From NCBI RefSeq assembly GCF_019145355.1, contig NZ_JAHSTY010000002.1, positions 1,674,001 through 1,738,000 on the forward strand: a stretch of 64,000 bases of DNA, written 5' to 3'. Source of the DNA: Pseudomonas azadiae. Lineage in GTDB: Bacteria; Pseudomonadota; Gammaproteobacteria; Pseudomonadales; Pseudomonadaceae. The notes under the pieces were generated by a model. It had not been told where the DNA came from, searched no databases, and worked only from the letters and a program-made list of their open reading frames with translations. The translations under genes were made by a program, and so were the position numbers. This document shows positions 1 to 8,570 of the stretch, in pieces; positions within the stretch are counted from its first letter, which is position 1, and each line of letters opens with the position of its first letter.

Positions 1-612
1 GCCAGGAGTATCCCGGCTATTTTCATTTTCCAGATCTTCTTGATTGCGGAACCAAATAAAGAACCGTTTGAAGTCCGCACCGCCATGTCCGAGCGCGTCG
101 TCATAACCCTCAGCAATAGCATTCACCAGGCGTTCGCGGACCCGTAGCGGCACGTCCAGCACAGCTCGGTGAACATCGTAGTAAACCGCCAAGGGCAGCT
201 CGATCGGCCCACCACCCTCAAATTCGTGCTGAGTGATGCCGTATTCAACACCATCGGCAGCATCATTCAATCGAGACAACTCGCTGCTGCGCTCACGTGG
301 ATGTTTGCCAGCCTTGCGATTCAGCGCAATCGCCCAGTCTACGGCGTAGTTTTCAAACAATTGTGTATCGACGTGCAAGCGTGTGAATTCGGCCCCAACT
401 CTGATGTCATCTTTCGCGATTGTCCTTGACTTAGAGGGTTGACCAACCATACGGGCGGTCAAATTCGAAAGCGTAATCGCCAACGCATCCAGAATCGAAG
501 ACTTGCCCACGCCATTGACGCCCACCAAAGCGACAGTCTGCTTACCCTCGAAATCGAGTTCCATTTTCTCGATGCCGCGGAAATTGACGAGGGTAAAACG
601 CTTGATCTGCAT
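1..612 (-). CDS. AAA-family ATPase, COG3950/PtuA-like (5' part; runs off the left edge)
   Basis: The first 204 residues are visible on the minus strand, starting MQIKRFTLVNFRGIEKMEL. A Walker A motif (GVNGVGKSS) lies at about residues 31-39, in the RecF/SMC-like setting typical of overcoming-lysogenization-type ATPases. The visible end reads FFIWFRNQEDLENEN, which resembles COG3950 ATPases and the PtuA proteins of Septu and retron defence systems. An in-frame stop lies a few codons upstream of ATG 612, with no other start between, so the start is secure. Base composition is less GC-rich than in the neighbouring core genes, suggesting the edge of an acquired segment. Walker B and any partner gene (for example an HNH nuclease) lie outside the window, so a defence role is only inferred. 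Confidence 0.7.
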   Translation of the reverse strand, partial: MQIKRFTLVNFRGIEKMELDFEGKQTVALVGVNGVGKSSILDALAITLSNLTARMVGQPSKSRTIAKDDIRVGAEFTRLHVDTQLFENYAVDWAIALNRKAGKHPRERSSELSRLNDAADGVEYGITQHEFEGGGPIELPLAVYYDVHRAVLDVPLRVRERLVNAIAEGYDDALGHGGADFKRFFIWFRNQEDLENENSRDTPG

Positions 613-714
613 GATCGGCTTCCAACGTGCCCGGCCAGGTCAGCCAGTCTTCAAGGTAAGCAGCGATCATAGTAATTATCGACAGCTCTGTCACGACGCC
701 AACGACAGCCTCTA

Positions 715-1854
715 TCAACCCCTTGAGGCTACCTGCCATAGCCGCGCAATGTCCGCCGCTCGTTCGCGCAACAACCTGGGCGCCTCTGCGCACGCTTGCT
801 CCAGGCTCATGGGGCCGGATGGCAAGGCGAACGCGGCATCCACGCCATGGGCATACATCTGCTCATAGCCATCACCCAGGGTGCCGGCGATGACGATCAC
901 CGGTACGCCGTGCTGCTGTGCGATGCGCGCCACACCGAAGGGGGTTTTGCCGCGCAGGGTCTGGGCGTCGAAGCGGCCTTCGCCGGTGATCACCAGGTCA
1001 GCGCCGCGCACGGCTTGCTCCAGGCCAACCAGTTCGGCCACCACCTCGACACCGGCGCGGAACTGCGCGCCCAGAAAAGCCTTCGCCGCAAAACCCAGGC
1101 CGCCGGCGGCACCGCTGCCGGGTTCGTCGCGGACATCCTTGGGCAGCACCTTGGCGCAATGGTCGGCGAAGTGACCCAGGGCAGCGTCCAACTGTTGCAC
1201 CTGCTCGGGACTCGCGCCTTTTTGCGGGCCGAAGATAGCGGAGGCACCGTGGGCCCCGCACAGCGGGTTGTTCACGTCGGCGGCGATTTCAAAGCGGACC
1301 CGGGCCAGGCGTGGGTCGAGTTGCTCGAGGTCGATACGCGCCAGACCCGCCAATGCCAGGCCGCCAGCTGCAACGCTGCGGTTTTCGGCGTCGAACAGCT
1401 GCACGCCGAGGCCCTGCATCGCGCCCGCACCGCCGTCGTTGGTGGCGCTGCCGCCGATCGCCAGGATGATGCGCTGCGCCCCCAGGTCTAAGGCCGCGCG
1501 GATCAGTTCGCCGGTGCCATAGGTGGTGGTTTTGCAGGCATCGCGTTGCCCCGGCGGCACCAATTGCAGCCCACTGGCTTCGGCCATTTCGATGATTGCG
1601 GTATGGCTGTCGGCCAGCCACCCCCAGCGCGCTTCAACCCTTTCGCCCAAGGGGCCGCGCACGGTGTGGCGACGCAGCTCGCCGTTGCAGGCGGCCAGCA
1701 CCGAGTCCACCGTACCTTCACCACCGTCCGCCATTGGGCATTGGATCACCTGTGCGTCCGGCCAGACCTGGGCCAACCCTGCCGCAATGGCTTGGGCAAC
1801 GCCTTCAGCGCTCAGGCTGTCCTTGAACGAGTCGGGGGCGATGATGATTTTCAT
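715..1854 (-). CDS. Glycerate kinase (GarK/GlxK family)
   Basis: This 379-aa protein phosphorylates D-glycerate at the expense of ATP, feeding glycerate from sugar-diacid or glyoxylate routes into glycolysis; it acts in the cytoplasm. It opens with the family signature MKIIIAPDSFKDSLSA and has the glycine-rich ADGGEGT segment near residue 45, GGSATNDGGAGAMQGLG in the middle and ITGEGRFDAQT near the C-terminus. The length is normal for the family. An upstream in-frame extension exists, but ATG 1854 opens the conserved N-terminus and has GGAGAACACCC just before it. It is downstream of the CdaR-type regulator on the same strand, about 90 bp away, and is probably controlled by it. Confidence 0.92.
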   Translation of the reverse strand: MKIIIAPDSFKDSLSAEGVAQAIAAGLAQVWPDAQVIQCPMADGGEGTVDSVLAACNGELRRHTVRGPLGERVEARWGWLADSHTAIIEMAEASGLQLVPPGQRDACKTTTYGTGELIRAALDLGAQRIILAIGGSATNDGGAGAMQGLGVQLFDAENRSVAAGGLALAGLARIDLEQLDPRLARVRFEIAADVNNPLCGAHGASAIFGPQKGASPEQVQQLDAALGHFADHCAKVLPKDVRDEPGSGAAGGLGFAAKAFLGAQFRAGVEVVAELVGLEQAVRGADLVITGEGRFDAQTLRGKTPFGVARIAQQHGVPVIVIAGTLGDGYEQMYAHGVDAAFALPSGPMSLEQACAEAPRLLRERAADIARLWQVASRG

Positions 1855-1945
1855 GGGTGTTCTCCGGTTTTTATGCCACCCATGCTGCCAGTTGGCAGGA
1901 CCGCTGACGCCGGTCCGATGCACAAGTGCGCAGGCACTTTGTTGT

Positions 1946-3052
1946 TCATTCCGACAAAGCCTTGGGCAGCAGCTGTACGCCCAGGTAGAGCGCGAGCATG
2001 CCGTCCAGGGTGAGCGGGTCGACGCCGCTGAGCTCGGCAATGCGCTCCATGCGGTAGCGCAGGCTGTTACGGTGAATGCCCAGCGCATCGGCACACGCCT
2101 GGCTTTGCCCATCGTGTTCGCACCAACTGCGCAGCGTGGCCAGCAGTTGGCCGTTGGCGTCCTTGGCCATTACTTTGCGCAGGGGGTTGAGCAGCTCGTC
2201 GAGCGCGTCGTCGTTGCGATGCCGCCAGAGCATCACGGGCAGGCGATAGCGATTGAGCGTCAGCAGGCGCGACTGCGGCAGTATATCGCGGCCATAGGCG
2301 AGCAAATCACCGACGCGCCGATAGCAGCGGCGCAGGCCGGCCAGCCCTTGCGCCTGCCCGCCAACCGCCACGCGCAGGATGTTCCAGCCGAGGCCTTCAA
2401 GTTTTTCCAGCAGCCGTGGGTTATCCACCGGGACCGCCGCCGGGCGGCACCACAGCAGTGAGTACTGTGCCGAGCTGACACACCAGCTATCCGGGTAACG
2501 TGAGGCCAGCCAGGCGCTCAAGTCTTGCGCCGATTGCCCCGCGCCCAGCTCGAACAGGTACGGCGTGCGCGCCAGTTGCGGCTTGAGCCCCAGTTGCTGG
2601 GCTTCGTCCACCAGGCGCGGCGATTCACCGGCGTCGGCCAGCAGCAAGGCCAGCAGGTCATCGCAGCGCTGGCGCCGCCATTGCTGCTCGGCCTGCTGGT
2701 GGCGGTGGCTGACGAGCATTTCGGCGGTCATGCGCACCAGTTCTGCATAGGTACGCAGGCCTTCCGGTTCGCCGGTGATGCCCAGCACGCCGATCAAGCG
2801 GTCGTCATGCAACAGCGGCAGGTTGATCCCCGGTTGCACGCCCTTGAGGTGCTTGGCGGTCTGGCCGTCGATTTCCACCACGCGGCCATTGGCGAGCACC
2901 AGTTGCGCGCCTTCATGCCGGGTATTGATCCGCTCAGGCTCACCGCTGCCGAGAATCAGGCCCTGGCTGTCCATGACGTTGACGTTGTAGGGCAGAATCG
3001 CCATGGTTCGATCGACAATATCCTGCGCAAGGTCATGATCAAGCTCGAACAT
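1946..3052 (-). CDS. cdaR: CdaR-family sugar-diacid/glycerate regulator
   Basis: This 368-aa transcription factor resembles E. coli CdaR (SdaR), which activates glucarate, galactarate and glycerate genes. The N-terminal sensor domain (MFELDHDLAQDIVDRTMAIL, about residues 1-135) is the diacid-recognition domain. The C-terminus carries the PucR-type helix-turn-helix, recognisable in ADALGIHRNSLRYRMERI. It lies between a glycerate kinase (same strand) and a divergently transcribed MFS carboxylate transporter, so the 160-bp gap to the transporter is the likely operator region for both directions. ATG 3052 was chosen over longer in-frame starts because it begins the conserved domain. Confidence 0.88.
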   Translation of the reverse strand: MFELDHDLAQDIVDRTMAILPYNVNVMDSQGLILGSGEPERINTRHEGAQLVLANGRVVEIDGQTAKHLKGVQPGINLPLLHDDRLIGVLGITGEPEGLRTYAELVRMTAEMLVSHRHQQAEQQWRRQRCDDLLALLLADAGESPRLVDEAQQLGLKPQLARTPYLFELGAGQSAQDLSAWLASRYPDSWCVSSAQYSLLWCRPAAVPVDNPRLLEKLEGLGWNILRVAVGGQAQGLAGLRRCYRRVGDLLAYGRDILPQSRLLTLNRYRLPVMLWRHRNDDALDELLNPLRKVMAKDANGQLLATLRSWCEHDGQSQACADALGIHRNSLRYRMERIAELSGVDPLTLDGMLALYLGVQLLPKALSE

Positions 3053-3214
3053 GCGATTTAAGTTTCCTTGAAAGCGTGGTTGTTCACAGGCACAGCGCAA
3101 AGCCGGCTTCGCTGTGCGCGAGCACAAAGACAGCAGCCTGCCGGGTGGCCGAGACTCAATGGGCGATCAACGTTACCCTCGCATCGCGAAAAATCATAAT
3201 AAAGAGAGATTGCC

Positions 3215-4525
3215 ATGTCACAGAGCGCCGCGACCCCCTTGGCCACCGATGACGATAAAAACGCCATCTACAAGCGCATTACCCTGCGCTTGATCCCCTT
3301 CATTTTCATCTGCTATCTGTTCAACTACCTGGACCGGGTAAACGTCGGCTTTGCCAAGTTGCAGATGCTCGATGCGTTGAAATTCAGCGAAACCGTCTAC
3401 GGCCTCGGCGCCGGGATCTTCTTTATCGGCTACGTGCTGTGCGGCGTGCCGAGCAACCTGGCGTTGACCCGGTTCGGTCCGCGGCGCTGGATTGCGCTGA
3501 TGATGATTGTCTGGGGCACGCTGTCCACCTGCCTGCTGTTTGTCACCACGCCGACGCACTTCTACACCCTGCGCCTGTTCACGGGCGCCGCCGAAGCCGG
3601 CTTCTTTCCCGGTGTGGTGCTGTACCTCTCGCAATGGTTCCCGACCTTCCGCCGTGGGCGGATCATGGCGCTGTTCATGTCAGCCATCCCGGTCTCCGGT
3701 TTGCTCGGCAGCCCGTTCTCCGGCTGGATCCTCAACCACTTCGCCGCCGGCCAAGGTGGCCTGGCGGGTTGGCAGTGGATGTTCCTGTTGCAAGGCGTCC
3801 CTACCGTGATCCTGGGCGCCCTTGCCTACTTCCTGCTCAGCGACAGCTTTGCCCATGCCAAGTGGCTCAAGCCCCACGAGCGTGCGGTACTGGAAGCCGA
3901 CCAGGCGACCGATTTGGCGAACAAACCCAAAACCAGCACCGACTCCCTGGCCGAGGTGTTCAAGAACCCGGCGATCTGGGCGTTCGGCCTGATCTACTTC
4001 TGCATCCAGAGCGGCGTTTACGCCATCAACTTCTGGCTACCGTCGATCATCAAGAACCTGGGCTTCAGCGATAACCTGGTGATCGGCTGGCTCAGTGCGA
4101 TTCCCTATCTGCTGGCCGCGGTGTTCATGCTGCTGGTGGGACGTTCCGCCGACTTGCGCAAGGAGCGCCGCTGGCACTTGGTGGTGCCGATGTTGATGGG
4201 CGCGATTGGCCTGGTGATCGCAGTGAATTTCGCCACCACCCCGGCCATTGCAATCCTCGGCCTGACCATCGCCACCATGGGCGCCCTGACCGGCCTGCCG
4301 ATGTTCTGGCCGGTGCCCACCGCCATGCTCAGTGCGGGCGCGGCGGCAGGTGGCCTGGCGTTGATCAACTCCATGGGCCAGATGGCCGGCTTCCTCAGCC
4401 CGTATATCGTCGGGTTTGTGAAGGATGCCACCGGGTCCACGGACACGGCGCTTTACCTGTTGGCGGCGGTGATTGTCGGCGGCAGCGTGTTGGCGTTGCG
4501 GATGACGCGTACTCTCAAAGGCTAG
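3215..4525 (+). CDS. MFS transporter, anion:cation symporter (ACS) family
   Basis: This 436-aa inner-membrane carrier has about 12 hydrophobic segments. The N-terminal LNYLDRVNVGFAKLQM-type motif (here FNYLDRVNVGFAKLQ, about residues 37-51) is typical of ACS-family permeases for organic anions such as tartrate, phthalate, glucarate and galactonate. GAAEAGFFPGVVLYLSQWFP in the fourth membrane region is another family hallmark. It is divergent from cdaR and next to glycerate kinase, so glycerate or a sugar diacid is a plausible substrate; the substrate itself cannot be read from the sequence. The start is preceded by AAAGAGAGATTGCC. Confidence 0.87.
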   Translation: MSQSAATPLATDDDKNAIYKRITLRLIPFIFICYLFNYLDRVNVGFAKLQMLDALKFSETVYGLGAGIFFIGYVLCGVPSNLALTRFGPRRWIALMMIVWGTLSTCLLFVTTPTHFYTLRLFTGAAEAGFFPGVVLYLSQWFPTFRRGRIMALFMSAIPVSGLLGSPFSGWILNHFAAGQGGLAGWQWMFLLQGVPTVILGALAYFLLSDSFAHAKWLKPHERAVLEADQATDLANKPKTSTDSLAEVFKNPAIWAFGLIYFCIQSGVYAINFWLPSIIKNLGFSDNLVIGWLSAIPYLLAAVFMLLVGRSADLRKERRWHLVVPMLMGAIGLVIAVNFATTPAIAILGLTIATMGALTGLPMFWPVPTAMLSAGAAAGGLALINSMGQMAGFLSPYIVGFVKDATGSTDTALYLLAAVIVGGSVLALRMTRTLKG

Positions 4526-4582
4526 TGAGATCCGTGTGGGAGCGGGGCTTGCCCGCGATAGCCATAGGTGTCTACACAATTT

Positions 4583-4716
4583 TGTAGTGAGCGGGCTTGC
4601 CCCGCGCTGGGTGGCGAAGCCGCCCCAATAAAGACACCGCGCAGTTTCAGACAAGCCCAATTCGCCTGGTTTGGGGCGGCTTCGCCACCCAGCGCGGGAC
4701 AAGCCCGCTCACTACA
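4583..4716. repeat. REPIN: pair of inverted REP palindromes (134 bp)
   Basis: Two REP-type elements face each other. The left one starts TGTAGTGAGCGGGCTTGCCC and the right one ends ACAAGCCCGCTCACTACA, with shared arms carrying GGTGGCGAAGCCGCCCCA and its complement. A same-length copy (134 bp) with a different centre lies at 38060-38193. This is the standard REP doublet form mobilised by RAYT transposases. No RAYT gene is visible in the window. A half-element of a related Pseudomonas repeat (GTGGGAGCGGGGCTTGCCCG) lies just upstream, near 4536-4560. Confidence 0.88.
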
Positions 4717-4795
4717 GGGAATTGCCAGTCTCTGAAAGTTGTATAGAGGCCTATGCCATCGCAGGCAAGCCTGCTCACACCTGTTGGTACTGTAT

Positions 4796-5500
4796 TTACA
4801 GCAGGCCGCCGCCGTCGATGTCGATCACGCTGCCGGTCATGTAGCCATTTTCCATGGCCAGCACATACCCTGCCGCCACTTCCTGCGCCTGCCCTACGCG
4901 CCCCACCGGCAATGCACCGCCCGCCTTGGCAAACATCGCCAGGCGCTGGTCTTCGGCCAGCCCTGCATACGCGGGGGTATCGATTACGCCTGGGCTGATC
5001 ACATTGACACGTCGCGGCGCCAGCTCTTTGGCCAGTTGCTTGCCCAATGCTTCAGTCGCGGCATTGATGCCGACCTTGATGAATTGCCCCGGCGCCAGCT
5101 TGCGCCCCAGTTGCCCGGACGTCAGGCTGATGCTGCCGTGTTCGTCGAGAAAGGGCAGCGCCAATTGGATGGCCCGCAGCGAGCCCCAGAGTTTGACGTT
5201 GAAGTTTTCCTGGGCCTCATTCAGGTCGGTTTCGATCAATGGCTTGGCACGCACACTTGGCCCCGAGGTGTAGACCAGGTGATCAAAACGCCCCACGCGC
5301 TCGAACAGACGTTGCAGCGACACGGCATCGGTGACATCCACCGGTTCGCTGCGCAGGCCGTTTTCAACGCCGGACGCCAGACGTCGCCCGGCCAGCACCA
5401 CCTGTGCGCCGCGCGCGGCGGCGGCCTTGGCCACCGCCGCACCGATACCGCTGCTGCCGCCAATCACAATGACCGTTTTGCCGTTGAGGGGAGAAGTCAT
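4796..5500 (-). CDS. SDR-family oxidoreductase
   Basis: This 234-aa short-chain dehydrogenase/reductase has the N-terminal Rossmann motif VIVIGGSSGIGAAVAKAAAA (TGxxxGIG-type, NAD(P) binding). AAAARGAQVVLAGRR follows in the nucleotide-binding region, and PRRVNVISPGVIDTPAYAG occurs after the active site. The central part has LTSGQLGRKLAPGQFIKVG; the usual YxxxK appears replaced by FIKVG-like residues (F at the Tyr position), so catalysis may be atypical. It is transcribed divergently from a LysR regulator 101 bp away, which probably controls it. ATG 5498-5500 has AGGAATCTTCCCC ahead of it. Confidence 0.85.
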   Translation of the reverse strand: MTSPLNGKTVIVIGGSSGIGAAVAKAAAARGAQVVLAGRRLASGVENGLRSEPVDVTDAVSLQRLFERVGRFDHLVYTSGPSVRAKPLIETDLNEAQENFNVKLWGSLRAIQLALPFLDEHGSISLTSGQLGRKLAPGQFIKVGINAATEALGKQLAKELAPRRVNVISPGVIDTPAYAGLAEDQRLAMFAKAGGALPVGRVGQAQEVAAGYVLAMENGYMTGSVIDIDGGGLL

Positions 5501-5601
5501 GGGGAAGATTCCTGTGGGAGAAAGTGAGCGTTCATCTTCCCAGCTTGGCAATCGACGAAAAATCCGGGTAAAACGACAAGATCTTTAAAGGATTTTTACA
5601 A

Positions 5602-6504
5602 ATGAGCTCGATCCTTGATCTTGAAGTCTTCGTGCGCACCGCCGACACGGGGAGCCTGTCGGCCGCCGCACGCGGCCTGGGTTTGACGCCGGCGGCCGCG
5701 AGCATCGCGCTCAAGCGCCTCGAAACCCGACTGGGCATTCGCCTGCTGGCGCGTTCTACGCGCAGCATGCGTTTGACCGAAGAAGGCCGGCGTTACCTTG
5801 ACAGCGTGCGCGTGGCACTGGCGGCATTGTCCGAGGGCGAACAAGCGCTCAAGCAGCAAAGTCAGGGCCTGACGGGGTTGCTGCAGTTGGCCGCGCCGTC
5901 GGATTTCGGGCGCAATGTGGTGCTGGGTTGGCTGGATGAATTCAAAGCGCAGCACCCCAATATCCGCTTGCAGTTAATGCTCAACGACAGCAACGCCGAC
6001 CTGTTCCGCGAAACCGTGGACATCGCCCTGCGTTTCGGCGTGCCCCAGGATTCCAGCCTGGTGGCGCTGCCCATCGCGCCCGAACATTGCCGCGTCGCCT
6101 GTGCCAGCCCGGCGTACCTGGCGCGTCACGGCATGCCCCGTGAGCCGATGGACCTGGCCCGGCACAGCGCGCTGCGGTACATGCGCCAGGGCCAGGTGAG
6201 CAAGACCTGGCGCTTTCGCCAGGGCACGCAGTTGCAAGAGGTCGACGTGAGCGGGGATTTCCTCAGCGATGACGGGGAAATCGTGCGGCGCTGGGCGTTG
6301 GCGGGCCACGGGGTCGCGTACAAGGCCAGGCTCGATGTGGTCGCGGATATTGCCGCCGGCCGGTTGGTGCCGCTGTTCGAGGAGTGGACGGGAGAACCTG
6401 CGCCCTTCAACCTGATGTGCCCCCACCGCCTGCAAGTATCGGAACGGGTGAAGGTGCTGCATCGCTTTTTGCTTGAGCGGTGCCAGGCATTGCTGGGCAC
6501 CTGA
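5602..6504 (+). CDS. LysR-family transcriptional regulator
   Basis: This 300-aa LTTR has the N-terminal winged helix-turn-helix (DTGSLSAAARGLGLTPAAAS, residues about 14-33) followed by the LETRLGIRLLARSTRSMRLT linker typical of the CrgA/YafC-like branch. The remaining 200 residues form the periplasmic-binding-protein-like effector domain. The divergent SDR gene next door is the obvious target. The start ATG 5602 is preceded by TTAAAGGATTTTTACAA, giving an AAAGGA ribosome-binding site. Confidence 0.88.
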   Translation: MSSILDLEVFVRTADTGSLSAAARGLGLTPAAASIALKRLETRLGIRLLARSTRSMRLTEEGRRYLDSVRVALAALSEGEQALKQQSQGLTGLLQLAAPSDFGRNVVLGWLDEFKAQHPNIRLQLMLNDSNADLFRETVDIALRFGVPQDSSLVALPIAPEHCRVACASPAYLARHGMPREPMDLARHSALRYMRQGQVSKTWRFRQGTQLQEVDVSGDFLSDDGEIVRRWALAGHGVAYKARLDVVADIAAGRLVPLFEEWTGEPAPFNLMCPHRLQVSERVKVLHRFLLERCQALLGT

Positions 6505-6584
6505 CGAAATGCCTGCAGGGCTTGTCCCAGAGCCTCTGAGTCTGGTATTGCATGGGGCACATTTGCTGCCTCGAGGAGTTATCC

Positions 6585-7595
6585 ATGATTTACCGCACAT
6601 TGGGCCAGTCCGGTTTGAAGGTCAGCGCCTTGACCCTGGGCACCATGATGTTTGGCGAACAGACCAGCACCGAGGACTCGCTGCGCATCATCGCCAAGGC
6701 CTGGGACCAGGGCATCAATTTTATCGACACGGCGGACGTCTACACCGGCGGGCGCTCCGAGGAAATCGTCGGTGAGGCCATCGCGCGGCAGCGTCAGGAC
6801 TGGATCGTGGCGTCCAAAGTCGGATTCGGCCCGGCTGACGGAGTGCCCAACCGTAGCGGCCTGAGCCGCAAGCGCCTGTTCAATGCGCTGGACGCCAGCC
6901 TGGCGCGGCTCGAGACCGATTACCTGGACATCTACTACCTGCACCGCGAAGACCACAACACCCCGCTTGAAGTGACGGTGTCGGCAATTGGCGACCTGAT
7001 CCGCCAGGGCAAGATCCGCTATTGGGGCCTGTCCAACTATCGCGGCTGGCGCATCGCTGAAGTGATTCGCGTGGCTGAACGCCTGGGCGTGGATAAACCC
7101 ATTATCAGCCAGCCGCTGTACAACATCGTCAACCGTCAGGCCGAGGTCGAGCAGATCACCGCTGCAGCGGCCTACGGCCTGGGTGTGGTGCCTTACAGTC
7201 CGCTGGCCCGGGGCGTGCTCAGCGGCAAATACGCCCCGGATGTCACGCCCGAGCCCGGCAGCCGTGCCGCGCGCCAGGACAAGCGCATTCTGGAAACCGA
7301 GTGGCGGGTTGAATCACTGCGCATTGCCCAGCAGATCCAGCAATACACTCAAGGGCGTGGCGTGGGGATCGTCGAGTTCGCAATCGCCTGGGTGCTGAAC
7401 AATGCGGCGGTGAGCTCGGCGATTGTCGGGCCGCGAACCGAGGCGCAGTGGGACGCCTACACCGGAGCGCTGGCGGTGAAGATCAGCGCTGAGGACGAGG
7501 CGTTCATTGATTCGTTGGTCACGCCAGGGCATTCGTCCTCGCCGGGGTTCAACGATGTCGGGCATTTTGTATCCGGTCGATTGGCACGCCTGTAG
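6585..7595 (+). CDS. Aldo/keto reductase
   Basis: This 336-aa NADPH-dependent oxidoreductase has the AKR pattern: MIYRTLGQSGLKVSALTLGT at the start, NFIDTADVYTGGRSEEIVG containing the catalytic Asp and Tyr, VASKVG with the catalytic Lys, and YLDIYYLHREDHN with the catalytic His. The length and the LSNYRGWRIAEV segment fit the YajO/Gr-p/tas-like branch. ATG 6585 is chosen because TCGAGGAGTTATCC is a strong ribosome-binding site; an upstream ATG would add non-conserved residues. It follows the LysR gene by 80 bp on the same strand and may be a second target. The physiological substrate is unknown. Confidence 0.9.
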   Translation: MIYRTLGQSGLKVSALTLGTMMFGEQTSTEDSLRIIAKAWDQGINFIDTADVYTGGRSEEIVGEAIARQRQDWIVASKVGFGPADGVPNRSGLSRKRLFNALDASLARLETDYLDIYYLHREDHNTPLEVTVSAIGDLIRQGKIRYWGLSNYRGWRIAEVIRVAERLGVDKPIISQPLYNIVNRQAEVEQITAAAAYGLGVVPYSPLARGVLSGKYAPDVTPEPGSRAARQDKRILETEWRVESLRIAQQIQQYTQGRGVGIVEFAIAWVLNNAAVSSAIVGPRTEAQWDAYTGALAVKISAEDEAFIDSLVTPGHSSSPGFNDVGHFVSGRLARL

Positions 7596-7631
7596 ACTAC
7601 CCGCGCAATAATTGGCCTTCGCGAGGACAGC

Positions 7632-8513
7632 GTGTCTAAAGGTGTTGTGTTATCGGTCTTGGCCTCGGTGTTGTTTGCCGTGATGTATTACTTCACATCA
7701 CTGCTTACGCCCCTGAGTGGCCTGGACATTTTCGGCTGGCGCATGTTGCTCACCGTGCCCTGCATGACGGTGTTCATGCTCGTCAGCGGCGAGTGGCGCA
7801 GGGTTTGGGAACTGCTGCGCATGCTCGCGGCCAAGCCACGGCTGATCGGCGGCGTACTGGTGTCGTCGGCCTTGCTCGGCGTGCAGCTGTGGTTGTTCAT
7901 GTGGGCGCCGCTCAATGGGCGCAGCCTGGACGTGTCCATGGGGTATTTCCTGCTGCCGTTGACCATGGTGCTCACCGGGCGCCTCGTCTACGGCGAGCGC
8001 CTGTCGCGGCTGCAACAGATCGCCGTGGTGTTCGCCGCGCTGGGCGTGTTGAACGAGCTGTATCAGGCCGGTGGTTTTTCCTGGGCAACACTGGTGGTGA
8101 TCATCGGCTACCCGGTGTATTTCGTGGTGCGTAAATACCTGAGCACCGACCATTTGGGTGGGCTATGGCTGGACATGGCGTTGATGCTGCCGCTGGCCTG
8201 GTGGTTTGTACAAAGCGGCGAACAAGGCTTTGCCGTACTGGATGGGCATCCAAAGCTCTATGCATTGATTCCCATGCTGGGCCTTATCAGTGCCTCGGCG
8301 CTGGTGAGTTATATCATTGCCAGTCGCTTGTTGGCGTTCAGCCTGTTCGGGCTGCTGAGCTATGTGGAGCCGGTATTGCTGCTGGGCGTGGCGCTGCTGT
8401 TGGGCGAAGGGATCGAGGGCGGACAGTGGCTGACCTATATTCCGATCTGGCTGGCGGTGATGGTGCTGGTGTATGAGGGGTTCAAGCATTTGGTGCGTCA
8501 GCGCCGGGCTTGA
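7632..8513 (+). CDS. rarD: RarD-like EamA-family permease
   Basis: This 293-aa integral membrane protein has ten predicted hydrophobic segments and two EamA-type halves. MSKGVVLSVLASVLFAVMYY and FGWRMLLTVPC at the N-terminus and WAPLNGRSLDVSMGYFLLPL in the first half fit the RarD branch, named for a chloramphenicol-sensitivity phenotype; the transported solute is not established. The start is GTG at 7632, with CGAGGACAGC upstream. It is 36 bp downstream of the aldo/keto reductase and may be cotranscribed. It ends convergent to the toxin-like gene. Confidence 0.82.
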   Translation: MSKGVVLSVLASVLFAVMYYFTSLLTPLSGLDIFGWRMLLTVPCMTVFMLVSGEWRRVWELLRMLAAKPRLIGGVLVSSALLGVQLWLFMWAPLNGRSLDVSMGYFLLPLTMVLTGRLVYGERLSRLQQIAVVFAALGVLNELYQAGGFSWATLVVIIGYPVYFVVRKYLSTDHLGGLWLDMALMLPLAWWFVQSGEQGFAVLDGHPKLYALIPMLGLISASALVSYIIASRLLAFSLFGLLSYVEPVLLLGVALLLGEGIEGGQWLTYIPIWLAVMVLVYEGFKHLVRQRRA

Positions 8514-8570
8514 TGGGAGGCTGAGAGTGGAGTCGGCTGTGGGGGCGTCCGTACCCCTCTGTCGACTGAG

